DNA from: a virus
Direction: 5' to 3' (one strand)
Virus record (IMG/VR): IMGVR_UViG_3300030106_006202
Location: 1 to 22,792 of that record
Length of the DNA: 22,792 bases
In this document: in pieces, positions 21,135-22,792 of the stretch
Numbering within the stretch: the stretch's first letter is position 1
How the letters are laid out: each line of letters opens with the position of its first letter
Notes under the pieces: generated by a model
Told to the model about the DNA's origin: nothing
Databases searched by the model: none
Seen by the model: only the letters and a program-made list of their open reading frames with translations
Position numbers and translations under genes: made by a program

Positions 21135-22792
21135 TTATGAACTTGCTATAAATGTTCCAGACAAATACATTGTATCCTCACTTGTAAACACGTTGTTTTG
21201 TGCTTGTGTTCTTGAACCATCTTCATTTTGTTGATGCAAAATTATATTTGATGAACCTCCAGTTGATACCCAAGACATTCCTATTGAACCAGTATCAACA
21301 TTGTGAGTGCTAACATGAGCCATTGCTATAGTATAATAACCACTATTACTACTTGCTGTATTGGCATCAACAGTAAAAGGTAAATCTAATGTTGCTGTGT
21401 TTGTGTTTTGAGAACCTAAAGCGTGAATGAAAGCAGTAAAGTGTACAAATTTTCCTATTTTAATATATCTTCCTGTTGAGTTGGTTTGAAAGGCAAACCC
21501 ATTCATACCTAAAGTGTATGTTCCTTCTTCATAGTCATCTAATGTGTTACTATCTGTATTAGATGTAACACCTAGATTAACACCTTTGCCTGCTGTACCA
21601 AATAATAAATCGCCAGTTTCTACAGTTACATCACCTGCTGTTTCTACTTGCAATTTTGTGGTTACACTTGAATTTCCGAAAGCACCTGAAGTATTGAAAG
21701 AAAGATTACCAGATTGGTCTGCTTGAATAATTGCTACAGGCAGAGTGCCTTGATACATCTCAAGTTTACCACCTCTGTTATTGCCCTCTAATCTTAAGAT
21801 TGCATGAGTATTTGAAGTGCCTTCATCTATATGTAATTGAGCAGAAGGTGATGCTGTTCCTATTCCAACATTACCTGCACTATCAATCCTCACTCTTTCG
21901 CTACCACCAGTGTTAAAGGTCATATAGTTATCTGTATTACTAGCATAATCAGTTCTGTAGGCTATCTTACCATCTATATTTCCATCATCATCTTTAAAAC
22001 CTATTGAACCTTCGCCACCATCACCAGTTGCAGCTAAAAACAATGTTGGATTTCCTGCACTAATAGTTATATCATCATTTGTAGTTAGAGCATCATTTAG
22101 TGTTAAACCTGTATTATGAACATGAGTAAGTGTTACATCATTATCTGCACCAAAACCTAAAATTGCACCATCACTATCAAGTTTTAAATCATGGCTGACC
22201 AGCACAGCAGTTGAAGCATTTAAATCAATAGTTGCTTCACCATCTATTGTTAAAACACCATTTGAACTTTGATGTATAAAACTGGCTGTATCACCAAATG
22301 TTAATTTATTTGTAGAGTTTAAAGTGAGACCTGTTCCATCTGTATGAGTCAAAGTTGTATCAGTGTCAGCACCAAAACCTAAAACTGCTGAATCAGACTT
22401 TAAAGTTAAATCATCACCAACAGTTACATCTGTTCCTATTTTTAATGCTGTTCCGAAAAAACTTGCTACAGCAGCACCTGAACCTGCACCATCTGCATAA
22501 ATAATATCAGCAGCACCATTAGCAATAGTTGCATTTGAACCTGTCCCTTGACTAAACTGTACTTCTTGGCCAGAGTTGTTAACAACAAAATATAATTTAT
22601 CTTGAGTGTTATCGCCAATAGTTATTGTGTTTGTTCCTGATGGTGAGCCACCGAGAACCAATACTTTGAACATACCATCAGTCAAAGAGCCATCTGTTGT
22701 TGTAAGTGTATGCGATGTCCCTGTTAAAGTTATCGCACCAACACCACTTAATGCTCTGTCTATTATGTCAAAGTTTGTATTGGTTGTATTTC
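21135..22792 (-). CDS. Tail fibre / receptor-binding protein, N-terminus beyond the window
   Basis: At least 552 residues in frame to the window edge; the Met at 22685 is internal because coding sequence (ALSGVGAITLTGTSHTLTT) continues upstream. The visible part starts with a GSPSGTNTITIG/VLVLGG segment, followed by two similar beta-repeat units (LGFGADTDTTLTH and LGFGADNDVTLTH), then NVGIGTASPSAQLHI, the familiar motif of marine phage tail fibres, and a C-terminal domain beginning LDDYEEGTYT that is common at fibre tips. The product would form a trimeric beta-structured fibre for host recognition. No intramolecular chaperone or peptidase dyad is evident. Host range cannot be inferred from this sequence. 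Confidence 0.85.
   Translation of the reverse strand, partial: NTTNTNFDIIDRALSGVGAITLTGTSHTLTTTDGSLTDGMFKVLVLGGSPSGTNTITIGDNTQDKLYFVVNNSGQEVQFSQGTGSNATIANGAADIIYADGAGSGAAVASFFGTALKIGTDVTVGDDLTLKSDSAVLGFGADTDTTLTHTDGTGLTLNSTNKLTFGDTASFIHQSSNGVLTIDGEATIDLNASTAVLVSHDLKLDSDGAILGFGADNDVTLTHVHNTGLTLNDALTTNDDITISAGNPTLFLAATGDGGEGSIGFKDDDGNIDGKIAYRTDYASNTDNYMTFNTGGSERVRIDSAGNVGIGTASPSAQLHIDEGTSNTHAILRLEGNNRGGKLEMYQGTLPVAIIQADQSGNLSFNTSGAFGNSSVTTKLQVETAGDVTVETGDLLFGTAGKGVNLGVTSNTDSNTLDDYEEGTYTLGMNGFAFQTNSTGRYIKIGKFVHFTAFIHALGSQNTNTATLDLPFTVDANTASSNSGYYTIAMAHVSTHNVDTGSIGMSWVSTGGSSNIILHQQNEDGSRTQAQNNVFTSEDTMYLSGTFIASS
22081..22410 (-). repeat. Two imperfect ~100-bp coding repeats in the tail fibre
   Basis: Segments 22310-22410 and 22081-22190 encode parallel units: an LKxDS start, LGFGAD, TLTH, then GLTLN. 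The DNA word GCACCAAAACCTAAAA on the + strand is shared by both. This is a unit duplication typical of beta-helical fibre shafts. Confidence 0.65.

Noticed and set aside
1-22792. tRNA genes, CRISPR arrays, insertion sequences, integrase or attachment sites
   Set aside because: No cloverleaf, regularly spaced repeats, transposase motif or recombinase was seen by reading both strands; a computed search would be needed to exclude short or degenerate cases.

Overview
The window is a stretch of an AT-rich (roughly one-third GC by eye), tightly packed double-stranded DNA phage genome. The gene set points to a short-tailed (podovirus-like) marine phage: internal/ejection proteins, a nozzle-like tail protein, a tail fibre with marine-phage repeats, a T4-type lysozyme and many very small overlapping genes. 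The base composition and gene style resemble pelagiphages and uncultured Mediterranean phages of low-GC alphaproteobacteria such as SAR11. That host guess is inference. No terminase, portal, capsid, integrase, RNA polymerase, tRNA, rRNA or CRISPR array is visible.

Left block (1-4326, + strand): the 3' part of a short-chain dehydrogenase, a VOC/glyoxalase-fold protein, a DEDDh (DnaQ-like) 3'-5' exonuclease, a possible 20-codon coupling ORF, and a family C (DnaE-like) replicative DNA polymerase whose PHP domain has lost its metal-binding histidines. These genes overlap or abut and look like one operon, combining replication with two probable auxiliary metabolic genes.

Central cassette (4325-8460): two convergent operons, each starting from a near-copy of the same ~100-bp promoter/leader module (TTTACT, 17 bp, then TATCAT or GATAAT, then an identical-style ribosome site), placed as an inverted pair. 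The rightward operon encodes a papain/C39-like cysteine peptidase-fold protein, a terminator, a SleB-type cell-wall hydrolase and a small HTH-like protein. The leftward operon encodes a DUF6011-type zinc protein, an SNF2-family helicase and a VRR-NUC-like nuclease. The operons meet with overlapping stop regions at 5601-5617. This shared-promoter arrangement is the most interesting feature of the window.

Right block (8463-22792, - strand, read right to left): tail fibre (cut by the window end), two small phage proteins, a run of small membrane proteins (coiled-coil plus TM, EF-hand plus two TMs, a short secreted or anchored protein, a one-TM protein, a holin-like protein) with an AT-hook-like basic peptide among them, the T4-type endolysin, a nozzle-like tail protein, small structural proteins, a GNAT acetyltransferase, and a series of long internal/ejection-type virion proteins ending with a small cysteine-rich membrane-anchored protein. 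Nearly every junction is a TAATG, TGATG or ATGA overlap, so translation is probably coupled along the operon. Two real genes here (58 and 55 codons) are very short and easily missed.

All function names rest on motif reading by eye; no database search was possible.
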